Origin: Rapana venosa
Taxonomy: Eukaryota; Mollusca; Gastropoda; Neogastropoda; Muricidae
Assembly (NCBI GenBank): GCA_028751875.1
Contig: CM054140.1
Coordinates: forward strand, 9,037,955-9,101,954
Direction of reading: 5' to 3'
Length of the DNA stretch: 64,000 nucleotides
Position 1 is the first letter of the stretch. Each line of letters starts with the position of its first letter. The notes under the pieces were generated by a model. It searched no databases. It worked only from the letters and a program-made list of their open reading frames with translations, and had not been told where the DNA came from. Shown piece by piece: positions 49,776 to 54,259 of the stretch. The translations under genes and the position numbers were made by a program.

Positions 49776-50156
49776 CACACACACACACACATACAACCTC
49801 ACATCTACACACAACCTCACATCTACACACAAACTCACATCTACACACAAACTCACATCTACACACAAACTCACATCTACACACACACAAACTCACATCT
49901 ACACACACACACACTACACACACACACACACACACACACATATCACACACACACACCCAAAACAACACATATGACTCACTTCTTCAGGAGGGGGTCTGCG
50001 AGGGCTCTCATCTCTGCGTGGACTCAGGTAGAGGAACTCGGGGTCCCATTTTCCCACACAGAAGCGTCCTCGGTGTTTCTGCAGCTGGGCGGGGTTGGTG
50101 AAAACCATGTTGCAGGCGTGGCACTTCCATGATAGTGCGTGATACTCTCCTGCCAT
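15588..50156 (-). CDS. CCDC17: CCDC17-like gene, spliced form reaching the MAPYDQ exon (3' end not in window)
   Basis: Minus-strand join of ten coding exons: 50156-49980, 42437-42237, 40132-40046, 38171-38051, 37009-36847, 35292-35209, 34682-34552, 34084-33959, 17820-17522, 15631-15588. Every junction has an AG acceptor, a GT donor and matching phase, giving 477 codons plus 2 bases. Residues 12-33 form a C-x2-C-x12-H-x4-C zinc finger ending in RFCVG, as in CCDC17. Residues about 60-400 are rich in E, K, R and Q and look like coiled coil. Around 273-295 the AEI-A-R-AY and GG-DP motifs match my memory of vertebrate CCDC17. A Pro/Gly-rich linker follows (about 409-463), and then MAPYDQ, which in CCDC17 precedes the C-terminal domain. 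That domain is not visible. The cellular role is poorly known; a link to ciliated cells is my recollection, not shown by the sequence. Start chosen at the first ATG after an acceptor, with A at -3 and G at +4. Confidence 0.8.
15818..16112 (+). repeat. Two successive shared SINE 3' modules
   Basis: One module lies at 15818-15892 (GGTGAACCTCAGAGCTCTAG) and a second at 16016-16112 (GAATGCTGCAACCTTAATAG then TCACCATTGGTGAACCTCAG), about 125 bases apart. SINE-2 follows at 16314. Confidence 0.65.
16314..16602 (-). mobile_element. SINE-2 (tRNA/5S head), full copy
   Basis: Same family as the copies at 891 and 58911. Minus strand: GGGATGGGATAGCTCAGTGG head, AAGCAGCGTTGTGCATGG, GTTGGATGGGTGACCG (5S box C-like), then the common body and a short A-rich/ACCTTTT end. 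Confidence 0.85.
16665..16702. repeat. (CACAG)n pentanucleotide array
   Basis: Seven perfect copies of the CACAG unit. Confidence 0.9.
17044..17440 (+). mobile_element. SINE-1 copy with 3' module
   Basis: Head GGATAGCCTAGCGTTGAAC and a degenerate B-box (GTGGATTTCAGCC), body with ACTGACTCCACTCTC, poly-T, then the module with GGAATACAGCTACCTGAATG and a GGATGAATCTCGCAG variant. Confidence 0.75.
17522..17820 (-). other. CCDC17: CCDC17 exon: coiled coil plus Pro/Gly-rich linker
   Basis: Acceptor GTGCCATCCTCAG|AC and donor CAGGG|GTAAGT, phase 1 to 0. It encodes [20 protein letters not shown] and further coiled coil, then [23 protein letters not shown] and a run of glycines. The glycine run is coded by a trinucleotide-like CCACCA tract (plus strand), so its length may vary between individuals. 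The preceding intron is about 16 kb. Confidence 0.7.
18016..18241. repeat. (TGGA)n microsatellite array
   Basis: Long GGAT/TGGG array 0.2 kb upstream (in transcription order) of the 17.6-kb CCDC17 exon. It accounts for the Trp-Met-Asp-Gly and Ile-His-Pro-Ser chance ORFs there. Confidence 0.95.
18478..18563. repeat. (CA)n microsatellite
   Basis: Interrupted CA tract; the source of a His/Thr chance ORF. Confidence 0.9.
18818..19575. repeat. 40-bp minisatellite, about 19 copies
   Basis: The unit is close to AACTCTATTCTGGTAATCCA followed by TACCATTCTATAGCATAATT. Copies differ by a few bases each and degrade towards 19.5 kb. It lies in the 16-kb CCDC17 intron. Confidence 0.95.
19905..20415. repeat. 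GT/GA-rich simple repeats around a SINE fragment
   Basis: (GT)n at 19922-19950 and 20139-20154, a GA/CAGA stretch at 20160-20260, and further GT/TGCA at 20340-20410, with a SINE-1 fragment inside. Confidence 0.85.
19966..20135 (-). mobile_element. SINE-1 3' part
   Basis: Reverse orientation, with GAGGATAATGGAATAAACAC, CATACAGTCCCCATG and CCCACCGGCACACAATGGCC. It is flanked by CA repeats on both sides. Confidence 0.8.
20420..22365. other. Intron stretch, no gene seen
   Basis: AT-rich, with a short TCTCCC/TTCTTTCTCCACC duplication at 20685-20755. Nothing else recognised. Confidence 0.5.
22400..22790. repeat. Imperfect tandem triplication, about 120-bp units
   Basis: Three diverged units each contain a GATCACCAAGCC or GATCACCAAACA piece, ACAGTATACA and TTCTGGCTGGT or TTTTGCCAGAT, then TATCCTCTAT or a variant. 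Confidence 0.7.
23090..23222. repeat. GT-rich simple repeat
   Basis: Interrupted (GT)n with GGGTGTG units. Confidence 0.85.
23270..23370 (-). mobile_element. SINE-3 core fragment
   Basis: Contains CTCAGCTAGAGCTCCAAGAT and TCACCAATGGTGAGATTTTG, then the GCTGCAATCTGACTTCGGGA end. Confidence 0.65.
23977..24305. repeat. 25-bp minisatellite
   Basis: The unit GTAAAACACTAAGTTCAGAG plus GAGAT is repeated about 12 times; some copies carry an extra GTAGT. Confidence 0.95.
24764..24932. repeat. Minisatellite of about 24 bp, seven units
   Basis: Units of TTCTCTGGGGATATACTGTC type. Since many units are 24 bases a chance ORF runs through; it is not a gene. Confidence 0.85.
24933..26700. other. Intron stretch, no gene seen
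   Basis: A threefold repeat of about 34 bp lies at 25160-25245 (TCTCAAATCTGTGATCTCTT type). A less AT-rich part at 26080-26270 has a strong minus-strand acceptor (TTTCCTGTTTGCAG at 26153) but no supported exon. Confidence 0.45.
26709..26806. repeat. (CA)n microsatellite
   Basis: Three CA tracts separated by GGTCT and GT bases. Confidence 0.9.
26868..27213 (-). mobile_element. SINE-4, uninterrupted copy
   Basis: Same unit as at 1190/3203 without the LINE: ATTGATGTCAGCTAATTGCC, ACAACCTGCACTCTCCTTTA, CTCACAGTGATTCCCAGGTG, ending (CAA)n. It shows the empty-site arrangement. Confidence 0.75.
27811..28218. repeat. 55-bp minisatellite, about seven copies
   Basis: The unit starts GCTAAATGGCAGAATTATAC, with AGTAATGTTAGTACAGACAA and GCAGCTGTCATTCTT. 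It is followed by a (TC)n tract. Confidence 0.95.
28278..28350. repeat. (TC)n microsatellite
   Basis: TC tract with two short interruptions. It carries no LINE insertion, unlike those at 44 and 55-56 kb. Confidence 0.95.
28441..28508 (-). mobile_element. SINE-1 3' end fragment
   Basis: Short reverse fragment with AAGGATGATGGAATAAAGCG and TTGCATCCAGTCCC. Confidence 0.65.
29545..29816 (-). mobile_element. SINE-2 copy with deletion in the head
   Basis: It matches the family body and the 5S-like part. The tRNA-like head is shortened: about 15 bases around the A-box spacer are missing (GGGGATGTGATGGCTCACTT). This would weaken the tRNA-type promoter but leaves the 5S-like boxes in degenerate form. 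Confidence 0.8.
29820..31825. other. Intron stretch, no gene seen
   Basis: Contains (TA)n at 30.9 kb, a G-rich run at 31050-31088 and otherwise unique AT-rich DNA. An open minus-strand frame at 31360-31656 is not recognised. Confidence 0.45.
30880..30949. repeat. (TA)n microsatellite
   Basis: About 35 pure TA units. Confidence 0.95.
31826..31897 (+). repeat. SINE-like tail GCGCTATATAAATTCCAT plus (ATT)n
   Basis: A common invertebrate repeat tail. A related piece lies at 22366-22398 (AGCACTATATAAATTCCAT). No head is seen. Confidence 0.5.
32078..32433. repeat. 34-bp minisatellite abutting the long CCDC17 exon
   Basis: About ten copies of TTCTGTGGACTATATTTGTT plus TTCCTTCTTTTTCC. On the minus strand the stop codon of the long CCDC17 isoform (32427-32429) falls in the first unit, so the array would form the start of that isoform's 3' UTR. 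Confidence 0.9.
32427..50156 (-). CDS. CCDC17: CCDC17-like gene, read-through isoform with unique repeat tail (873 aa)
   Basis: This form shares the first seven coding exons, then reads through the donor at 33959 and continues in frame to a TAG at 32427-32429. The joined length is 2622 nt, exactly 874 codons including the stop. The added tail (residues about 364-873) is Ser/Arg/Pro-rich, then carries nine tandem 11-residue units of the [11 protein letters not shown] type (about 399-500), then a Q run. A Trp/Tyr-rich segment follows (about 510-780) with [15 protein letters not shown], and the C-terminus is Lys-rich. I recognise no family in the tail. More than 500 codons staying open next to simple repeats argues for real coding use. 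A candidate AATAAA on the minus strand lies at 31713-31718. The alternative is that this is an unspliced intron with a chance long ORF. Confidence 0.6.
33549..33854 (-). repeat. Coding 33-bp minisatellite (11-residue repeats)
   Basis: There are nine imperfect 33-bp units in the long CCDC17 exon. Each encodes 11 residues of the form (K/R)HQHPPD(E/K/D)P(N/D)T. The unit length is a multiple of three, so changes in copy number keep the frame. Confidence 0.85.
33959..34084 (-). other. CCDC17: CCDC17 exon, short form up to the internal donor
   Basis: Acceptor GTTGGTGGGCAG|AC. It encodes [20 protein letters not shown] then [10 protein letters not shown]; vertebrate CCDC17 has a similar EAENRRLEAEILALQMQ helix. 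The internal donor CGGGAAG|GTAGGA at 33959 is phase 1 and fits the acceptor at 17820. Without that splice the same exon runs on to 32427. Confidence 0.75.
34552..34682 (-). other. CCDC17: CCDC17 coding exon with the GG-DP motif
   Basis: Acceptor TGTGGTTTCAG|AG and donor AAGGG|GTAGGC, phase 2 to 1. It encodes [20 protein letters not shown] then [14 protein letters not shown]. Vertebrate CCDC17, from memory, has A-REAYI-DGG-DP--L-Q here, the strongest family match in the window. Confidence 0.85.
35209..35292 (-). other. CCDC17: CCDC17 coding exon (84 nt)
   Basis: Acceptor TTGTGGTTGCAG and donor ATCAT|GTAAGC. In the joined frame it encodes [20 protein letters not shown] followed by NSLVAEI. The LVAEI end joins the next exon's AVRQAY to rebuild the AEI-A-R-AY motif of CCDC17. 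This is the best single check that the exon chain is right. Confidence 0.75.
35450..35745 (-). repeat. Dispersed repeat R6, copy 2
   Basis: Reverse of copy 1: GGCCCAGCACATCCGACTTC, GGACCAAGAAGGCAGAAAAT and ACTGACAGGCCCCTGGTATC on the minus strand. It lies in the CCDC17 intron upstream of the 35.2-kb exon. Confidence 0.7.
36296..36541 (+). mobile_element. SINE-1, 5' truncated
   Basis: The body runs from AACACCAGTGCTGACTCCAC to TTCCATTATCCTCGAAAT. The tRNA head is missing. It lies in a CCDC17 intron. Confidence 0.8.
36847..37009 (-). other. CCDC17: CCDC17 coding exon (phase 1 to 2), coiled coil
   Basis: Acceptor ATCTTGTGCAG|AG and donor GTCGT|GTATGT. It encodes [13 protein letters not shown], then a helix rich in Leu, Glu and Arg ([20 protein letters not shown]), typical coiled coil. 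Phases match both neighbours. Confidence 0.75.
37700..38038 (+). mobile_element. SINE-1, full copy
   Basis: Head GGAATAGCCTGGCGGCTAAA and B-box CCAGGTTCAAATCCCG, complete body, ending in an (AAAT)n tail. It lies about 10 bases beyond the donor of the 38.1-kb CCDC17 exon. Confidence 0.85.
38051..38171 (-). other. CCDC17: CCDC17 coding exon (phase 0 to 1)
   Basis: Acceptor GTTTGGCAG|AAT. The donor is GGGATG|GTCAGT, weaker than the others but the only one that keeps phase with the next exon. It encodes [20 protein letters not shown] then NRDLERQRD, a heptad-compatible helix. Confidence 0.7.
38226..38365. repeat. Short tandem array of about 24 bp
   Basis: Units of GATTCCAGTCAGCACACACA type, repeated about six times with variation, just upstream (in transcription order) of the 38.1-kb exon acceptor. 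Confidence 0.75.
38366..40045. other. Intron stretch, no gene seen
   Basis: AT-rich DNA between the 38.1- and 40.1-kb CCDC17 exons with no repeats of note. Confidence 0.5.
40046..40132 (-). other. CCDC17: CCDC17 coding exon (29 codons)
   Basis: Acceptor TCTTGTTTCAG|TAC and donor CCAGAG|GTAGCC, phase 0 at both ends. It encodes [13 protein letters not shown] at the start and RYRKPYLPE at the end, a basic, Pro/Tyr-rich linker between coiled-coil parts. Confidence 0.75.
40133..41590. other. Intron stretch, no gene seen
   Basis: An (AAAAT)n tract at 40450-40480 and poly-T at 41265-41290; otherwise unique. Confidence 0.5.
41640..41787. repeat. (CA)n with CATG interruptions
   Basis: CA tract with repeated ACATG and CAAACAC units; no gene. 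Confidence 0.9.
42052..42205. repeat. 24-bp minisatellite
   Basis: Unit AAGTAAACAACATCAATGAA plus TATA, six to seven copies, starting about 30 bases after the donor of the 42.3-kb CCDC17 exon. Confidence 0.85.
42237..42437 (-). other. CCDC17: CCDC17 coding exon (67 codons, basic coiled coil)
   Basis: It encodes [20 protein letters not shown] at the start and VRHLQIE at the end, in phase 0 on both sides. The donor is ATCGAG|GTAGGT. The acceptor is a tandem AAG-AAG, so one extra Lys may be included. The frame also runs upstream to an ATG at 42453, so this exon could serve as an alternative first coding exon (MAARKK-). Joining in phase 0 to the zinc-finger exon is the simpler reading. Confidence 0.75.
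42566..42602. repeat. (CTG)n trinucleotide tract
   Basis: Nine CTG units with interruptions (CTCCTG). It lies about 130 bases before the 42.4-kb CCDC17 exon; a chance Ala-rich ORF results on the minus strand. Confidence 0.85.
42603..44033. other. Intron or alternative 5' region
   Basis: Less AT-rich than neighbouring introns at 43050-43400. No recognised exon. It could hold an alternative promoter for transcripts starting at the ATG at 42453, but I see no clear core promoter. Confidence 0.35.
44034..44182. repeat. Two (TC)n tracts before the LINE fragment
   Basis: TC tracts at 44036-44072 and 44132-44182. The second directly meets the 5' end of the LINE fragment. Confidence 0.95.
44184..44427 (+). 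mobile_element. 3' fragment of the same (TC)n-flanked LINE
   Basis: It begins TGTGCACAGCC right after a (TC)n tract at 44132-44182, and tracks the 3' end of the 54.9-56.0 kb element: TTTATATTTGTGTAAAGC, TGTATGGGCCAATGGC, then the GAGTTC tandem. It is followed by (TC)n at 44426-44478. It is 5' truncated, with no coding capacity. Confidence 0.8.
44424..44478. repeat. (TC)n tract after the LINE fragment
   Basis: Starts directly at the GAGTTC tandem that ends the LINE. Confidence 0.95.
44479..45961. other. Intron stretch, no gene seen
   Basis: GT repeats at 44782-44875, CA at 45717-45740; otherwise AT-rich. Confidence 0.5.
45962..46037. repeat. (TA)n microsatellite
   Basis: About 35 TA units, then ACATACATATA. 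Confidence 0.95.
46160..46385 (-). mobile_element. SINE-3 head copy
   Basis: Minus strand: GATAGCCAAGTGGTTAATAC (A-box) and GGGGTTTAATCTC (B-box), then CAGCATTTGATGGGTTGCGG as in the 63-kb copy. Confidence 0.6.
46945..47066 (-). mobile_element. SINE-3 core fragment
   Basis: TCCTCAGCTAGAGCTCCAAG and ATTCACCAATGGTGAGATTT, then CAGCCACATTCCTACTTCAG. It directly precedes a SINE-1 fragment. Confidence 0.65.
47070..47272 (-). mobile_element. SINE-1 internal part
   Basis: Reverse fragment with TTTGTCATCTGCTCCTACCG, ATATTCTGCATGTGTTCGCA and CAGCACTGATGCTAACCCCA. Confidence 0.7.
47509..47860 (+). mobile_element. SINE-5 with tRNA-like head
   Basis: CGGCACAGTGATCAACATG (A-box-like) and TTGCAGGTTCAAATCCC (B-box), then GGGACCACACGGTTGGGCAT and GTACAGCCCTGTCAAGTAGT. 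The 52.9-kb copy shares the body. Confidence 0.7.
47861..49497. other. Intron stretch, no gene seen
   Basis: AT-rich DNA with an A run near 48650. Nothing recognised. Confidence 0.5.
49498..49968. repeat. Long (CA)n/(ACACAAACTCACATCT)n tract
   Basis: CA tracts alternate with units of CACATCTACACACAAACT. The tract begins within 15 bases of the first coding exon's donor. It produces chance His/Thr ORFs of up to 200 codons. Confidence 0.95.
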
Positions 50157-50168
50157 TCTCAGCAGGCC
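49980..50168 (-). other. CCDC17: CCDC17 exon with start codon and C2HC zinc finger
   Basis: Acceptor CATATCTGTAG lies just above 50168 and the donor is GAAGAA|GTGAGT at 49980. It has 12 nt of 5' UTR, then 59 codons ending in phase 0. It encodes Cys12, Cys15, His28 and Cys33 followed by [13 protein letters not shown]. Immediately downstream in the intron is a long CA-repeat tract (49500-49968). Confidence 0.8.
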
Positions 50169-50221
50169 CTACAGATATGACGGCTGAGCACCGGGTGCTT
50201 TCTAAACACTACACAAGAAAA

Positions 50222-50340
50222 GGTGTGTGTGTGTCTGTCTGTCTGTCTCCCCTCTGTCTCTGTCTCCCCTCTGTCTCTGTCTCCCCCCCTCTCTCTCTCT
50301 CTCTCTCACTCTCTCTATCTGTCTTCACTTTGTCCCTGTT
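50222..50340. repeat. GTCT/CTCT simple repeat
   Basis: CTGTCTCCCCTCTGTCTCTG units followed by (CT)n, just upstream of the first coding exon. Confidence 0.85.
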
Positions 50341-51077
50341 GTATTTCTTTCACACAGCAAGAACCTCCTGGAAAGAAAAAAAGAACATGTTCAAATAATT
50401 AACCAGTCAAAGAGAAATGGAGTAATCTATGCGTGTGAATACAGGGTGATCTGCCTAGACACTTACGGCGTCTTACGTTCCTGTTCTGCATGCCACTGAC
50501 CTGCGTACTAAAACAAGCAAACTGTAGACACCCACCAACACCACACATTATGGTAGTGGACTGCAATCATCATCTTCTTTTTCATTCATGGGCAATTTCA
50601 GTTTCAAATGAACATTGAATCATAACCCTTCTCTTATACTGTCATACTTTGCTTCTACTAGCAGACTAAAAGGGAGAAGATGAAGGATGTTTATGCATTT
50701 CTATTATATCTCTGCCAATTCCAATTTAACTAGTTAGTAACTGCAAGGCCCCGACCCCCCGACCCCTCTGCCGGTCCCCTTCATCTAATGAACAGAAGGC
50801 CAGCATTTGCACTGACCTGATTTCTGAGAGATAAAATCTTTAACGCATTCTACAAATACTTAGTCAAGATCAGGACTGTTTTGAATGAACTCTCCTCTGC
50901 TAATCATTTAAACATTGTTCCCATTTTCAACAGTTTTTCATGAAAGACTTTATCAAAAATTAATGTTAGATATAAGCGTAAGAATTTTTTTTTTTAAGAT
51001 TCAAACTCTAAGAGACATACTTATTGACATTACTTATTATGTGTGCATGATTTGTCATTGACAAATTTTTTTGACAA

Positions 51078-51140
51078 ATTCTTTTATTTCCAGGATAATG
51101 AATAACCACTCATGTGCTTTTTTACATCCAGTCCCCTTGT
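51078..51140 (-). mobile_element. SINE-1 3' end fragment
   Basis: Reverse fragment with CCAGGATAATGAATAACCAC and ACATCCAGTCCCCTTGTGTG. Confidence 0.65.
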
Positions 51141-51194
51141 GTGGATGTCTGTATGTGTATCCAAGGATTTGTTGTTATTGTTATTGCACATTCC

Positions 51195-51430
51195 CCAGCT
51201 TTTATTTATTTATTTATACACTTAAGTCACAGCAAATTTCTCTGCATGAAATTCAGGCTGTTCTCCCTGGGGAGAGCACGTCGCCACAAGAGCAGCGCCA
51301 TTTTTTTTTTCCTGTCTGCAACTGTATTTGTTTCCCTATCAGAGTGGCTTTTTTCTACAAAATTTTGCCAGGAACAACTCTCTTGTTGCCATGGGTTCTT
51401 TTATGTGCACTAAATAATTATGTGTAACAC

Positions 51431-51464
<34 letters not shown>

Positions 51465-51602
51465 TAGCGCCCAGACCAACACTCATGGTCTAATGGATGG
51501 AGGAAAAGTTTCGGGTCCAAATGGGATTCGAACCACCACACACTTCTGACCCAGACTTTTTGCTTTCTAGACAGACGTGTTACCTCTAGACCACCGATCC
51601 AG
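51195..51602 (-). mobile_element. SINE-3 full-length type copy
   Basis: Minus strand: GGTGGTCTAGAGGTAACACG (A-box) and GGTGGTTCGAATCCCATTTG (B-box), body with CTTTCGGATGAGACAATAAA, and 3' part with CTGCTCTCCC-like sequence ending (AAATA)n. It lies directly next to the tRNA-Gly-like sequence. Confidence 0.75.
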
Positions 51603-51611
51603 TTTAAAACA

Positions 51612-51682
51612 TGCACCATCCGGGAATCAAACCTGGGTCGCAAGACTGGGAATCTTGCATGATACCACTACACCAACAGCGC
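51612..51682 (-). tRNA. tRNA-Gly (CCC)-like gene or recent pseudogene
   Basis: The 71-nt sequence folds as a full cloverleaf. Acceptor arms GCGCTGT and ATGGTGC pair with three wobbles, the D-arm region is GGTGTAGTGGTATC, and the anticodon stem CAAGA/TCTTG encloses loop TTCCCAG (anticodon CCC). The T-arm CCAGG/CCCGG has one A-C mismatch. From memory, the D-arm to anticodon part is almost identical to animal tRNA-Gly(CCC). A TTTT follows within a few bases of the 3' end, as for RNA polymerase III termination. It sits between two SINEs, so it could instead be a SINE head or pseudogene; the T-stem mismatch favours caution. Confidence 0.6.
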
Positions 51683-51689
51683 TTAACAC

Positions 51690-51868
51690 CCTGAGGGTCA
51701 CCCGGAATATGCAATCCAACTCTCTCACCACACCTAGTAATCATTTTGAAACCGTATTTATACACACTGGATGAAAGGTTTGCATGTATGACTTTCTTCA
51801 AGTACCTCACCATATAAACAGCCACACTCCAACTTCAGATTATATTTGTCTCATTTAAAGGAGAGTAC
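51690..51868 (+). mobile_element. SINE-4 partial copy
   Basis: ACACCCTGAGGGTCACCCGG, ACTTTCTTCAAGTACCTCAC and AAAGGAGAGTACAGGGG, reverse to the 27-kb copy. The tRNA-Gly-like sequence ends eight bases before it. Confidence 0.65.
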
Positions 51869-51870
51869 AG

Positions 51871-52020
51871 GGGGACGGGATAGCTCAGTGGTCGGAGCAC
51901 TCGCTTTCCCCCAGCCAAGTTAAGCAGCGTCGAGCGTGGTTACCAGTTGGATGGGTGACCGTTTGCGCACCTTGGCTTTAGTACAGTTCCCCCAGTTCAC
52001 CCAGCTGTAAATGGGTACCT
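51871..52020 (+). mobile_element. SINE-2 5' half (best preserved head)
   Basis: GGGGACGGGATAGCTCAGTG begins a tRNA A-box. At 51917-51962 AAGTTAAGCAGCGTCGAGC and GTTGGATGGGTGACC match box A and box C of 5S rRNA. The copy stops at AAATGGGTACCT and is followed directly by the fold-back element. Confidence 0.85.
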
Positions 52021-52065
52021 ATTTCCTCCATCCCAGATCATCACTTTCAATGTTCCATCTGTGGT

Positions 52066-52417
52066 GCATATACTATAGTGGTTATCAGTTCCACATTAAG
52101 AGTATGTGGCCACACCAACTGATTGCTAGCAGGCTGACACCCTGTTATGCACTAGTAGCAGATGTCCTTTGTCTCTCCCTTTTCTGTTAGTTGCTTGTGG
52201 CTGCTGCAGTTCTCACACTTATAGCCTGACTGCCTTTGTGCTGAAGACATCTTTAAGCAGGCAAAACAGGGTGTCAGCCTGCGAGAAATCAGTTGGTGTG
52301 GCCACATACTCTTTCTGTGAAACTGATAACCACTATAGTATATGCATATTATGTGCTAGTGCAGCCGTAATAGAATTGACTATGATAATTCTACTAAGGC
52401 TGCACTAGCACATAATA
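52066..52417. repeat. Double fold-back (nested inverted repeats)
   Basis: Arms 52066-52146 and 52265-52345 (81 bases each, mostly complementary, both running between GCATATACTATAGTGG and ACAGGGTGTCAGC-type ends) enclose 118 bases. One base later a second hairpin has 31-base arms (52347-52377 and 52387-52417) around a 9-base loop. No ORF. It may be a fold-back MITE. Confidence 0.85.
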
Positions 52418-52564
52418 TACAACCCTGGTTATAGATGCCAAACCTCTGGCTGGCTATCCACATCCTATCAAAACACTTTTTCTGATCATTCTTTGTGTAA
52501 GATCAGTGGTTAATAATAGCCAAACAATGCAAGTATACAGTGTGCGATTCTGTTGTTTTATTAT

Positions 52565-52793
52565 TCAAATTCTTTTATTTCATGGATAATGAATAAGCAC
52601 TCGTGTGCTGCTTTACATCCAGTTTTCCTGTACATGTGGTTTTGTAAATTTTGTCATCTTTTTCCAACAGCACACAACAGCCTACTCTTCTGAAAGGCAG
52701 AAGAGTTTTTCTAACATGTGAGCATGACTGTTCTCCATGTGTTTGCACACTATACTTCCATTTATCATCTCAACCAAAGGATGTATCAATCAG
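52565..52793 (-). mobile_element. SINE-1 3' part
   Basis: Reverse orientation: GGATAATGAATAAGCACTCG, then a diverged AACAGCACACAACAGCCTAC and TGTTCTCCATGTGTTTGCAC. Confidence 0.7.
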
Positions 52794-52794
<1 letters not shown>

Positions 52795-52833
<39 letters not shown>

Positions 52834-52918
52834 ATATATACAAGTGCATGCGCATGTGTGCGAAGGTGCATTGCTGCATGCCTGCGTGCGTGCGTGCCTG
52901 CGCACGTGTGTGCGTGTG
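52795..52918. repeat. (GT)n and TGCG-rich repeat
   Basis: Pure GT tract at 52795-52831, then GTGCGTGCC-type repeats. Confidence 0.85.
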
Positions 52919-52939
52919 TTCTCCCAACCAGAATCAGTT

Positions 52940-53150
52940 TACAGTGGGTTCATAGGCAAGACTGGGACCATACCGTCGAGCATCATCCACTTTACAGATG
53001 CAATTTTGCCAATGTTGCCAAATTACTTGACCGACGTTGCTGGTATGTTTCTCACAGTTGGCGCCTGGGGTATACTACAACAGGAGGCGTAGAATACAAC
53101 CCTGTCGAGTATCAATAAAGGTACACCTCCACAGTATCATTATGACAACC
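52940..53150 (+). mobile_element. SINE-5, headless copy
   Basis: GGGACCATACCGTCGAGCAT, GACCGACGTTGCTGGTATGT, ATACAACCCTGTCGAGTATC and ACCTCCACAGTATCATTATG parallel the 47.6-kb copy. Confidence 0.65.
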
Positions 53151-53311
53151 ACGGGCTTAACGATCGTATCTTCATCAGTTCATAGTACTTTACAGTTTAC
53201 CAGTTACAGAGTTAGGAGGTTTGAATCGGTTCGATTCCATGACAGTCCCACCGTGAGAAGCGTACAAGAATAATTTCGAACATTATCTTCTGAGTAACTA
53301 ATTAAACTTAC

Positions 53312-53423
53312 CTGAAACCGTAAATGTTATTAAACACTGGCGACGAAAAATCACTTTTGAAGGGCAAAACGCCCGATTTTCTTACGTTCTTGTCGCATTT
53401 TGATGTCTATGAACCGCCATCTT
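53312..53423 (-). other. CCDC17: 5' UTR exon of CCDC17-like gene (predicted)
   Basis: On the minus strand this stretch ends in TTTCAG|GTAAGT, a near-perfect donor at 53312/53311. It has no long ORF. It contains a short self-complementary GGGCGTTTTGCCC and two possible short upstream ORFs of 12 and 15 codons. The upstream edge is set only by the YY1-like motif. It would join the acceptor CTGTAG at 50169. Confidence 0.45.
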
Positions 53424-53485
53424 GGTTCGGTCAGCGCGCGACATGGACGATACACGTTTTGATTGGTTGGTACCATGACGACATT
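53400..53485 (-). promoter_or_regulatory. Candidate CCDC17 promoter (CCAAT, YY1-like, X-box-like)
   Basis: The segment has more CpG than its surroundings and no simple repeats. Read on the minus strand it has CCAAT at 53466-53462, and AAGATGGCGG, a YY1-type motif often found at start sites, at 53423-53414. GGTACCATGACGAC at 53469-53482 (plus strand) matches the RFX X-box palindrome at about 10 of 14 positions. Order and spacing suit a minus-strand start near 53.42 kb feeding the 5' UTR exon. The RFX call is weak. Confidence 0.45.
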
Positions 53486-53870
53486 TGTATCATAACATTG
53501 TTGACCCATGTAAAAGCAAAAAAGGTTTTGTCAAAGAACGGTTTCATTCGTTGGCTAACTTTCCTCGGTTCTTGTGCGCAAACGCTACAGAATACTTTCT
53601 TCCCCTGTCTTTCTTTTAGTCAATACCTTGAATATATTGTGAGTCACTGTGAACCGACGGAGACAAAATTGTATGTCTGCACCCTGGTATCAACTTATCA
53701 AAGTGCAGAAAAAAGCATGTGGAAAGCTATTTAAAGGTAAAATTTATTAAAAATACAAAGGAATCAGTTTTTCCACTTTTGTTTCAAACATTGAAAACAA
53801 GACCAAAATCAATAATGGAATAGATATATGATTAGAAAAATATCGATAAAAACGCAAGGAAAATGCTAAA

Positions 53871-53872
<2 letters not shown>

Positions 53873-53911
<39 letters not shown>

Positions 53912-53918
53912 TATATAT

Positions 53919-53992
<74 letters not shown>
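53873..53992. repeat. (CA)n plus (TA)n compound microsatellite
   Basis: CA tract to 53908 then about 40 TA units with one AATA break. Confidence 0.95.
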
Positions 53993-54259
53993 GTGCGTGT
54001 GTCCATTATTATTATTATTATCATAAACTTCTGTGCTCCATATCAACACCTACTTAATTTAGGCCTACCTCCTCTTTCCTACCGCGGGCTTGTACTTTAC
54101 ATGATTTTAATAAATTTCTCCATAGTATGTCATCTTCATGAATTATTTAAAATAAAAGATAGTCTTTGTCATGCCGTGTTTGACTATGTTGAATATTTGA
54201 CCCCAATTTGATTTGTCAATGCGTCTTTTGGTCCTGCTGCCCCAGTTACAGATCCAATA

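Noticed and set aside
49499..50101. 200-codon plus-strand ORF rich in His and Thr
   Set aside because: It is translation of a CA microsatellite, partly antisense to the first CCDC17 coding exon.
53324..53734. 136-codon plus-strand ORF over the promoter
   Set aside because: No recognised family and it is antisense to the predicted 5' UTR exon; kept only as a possible divergent transcript.
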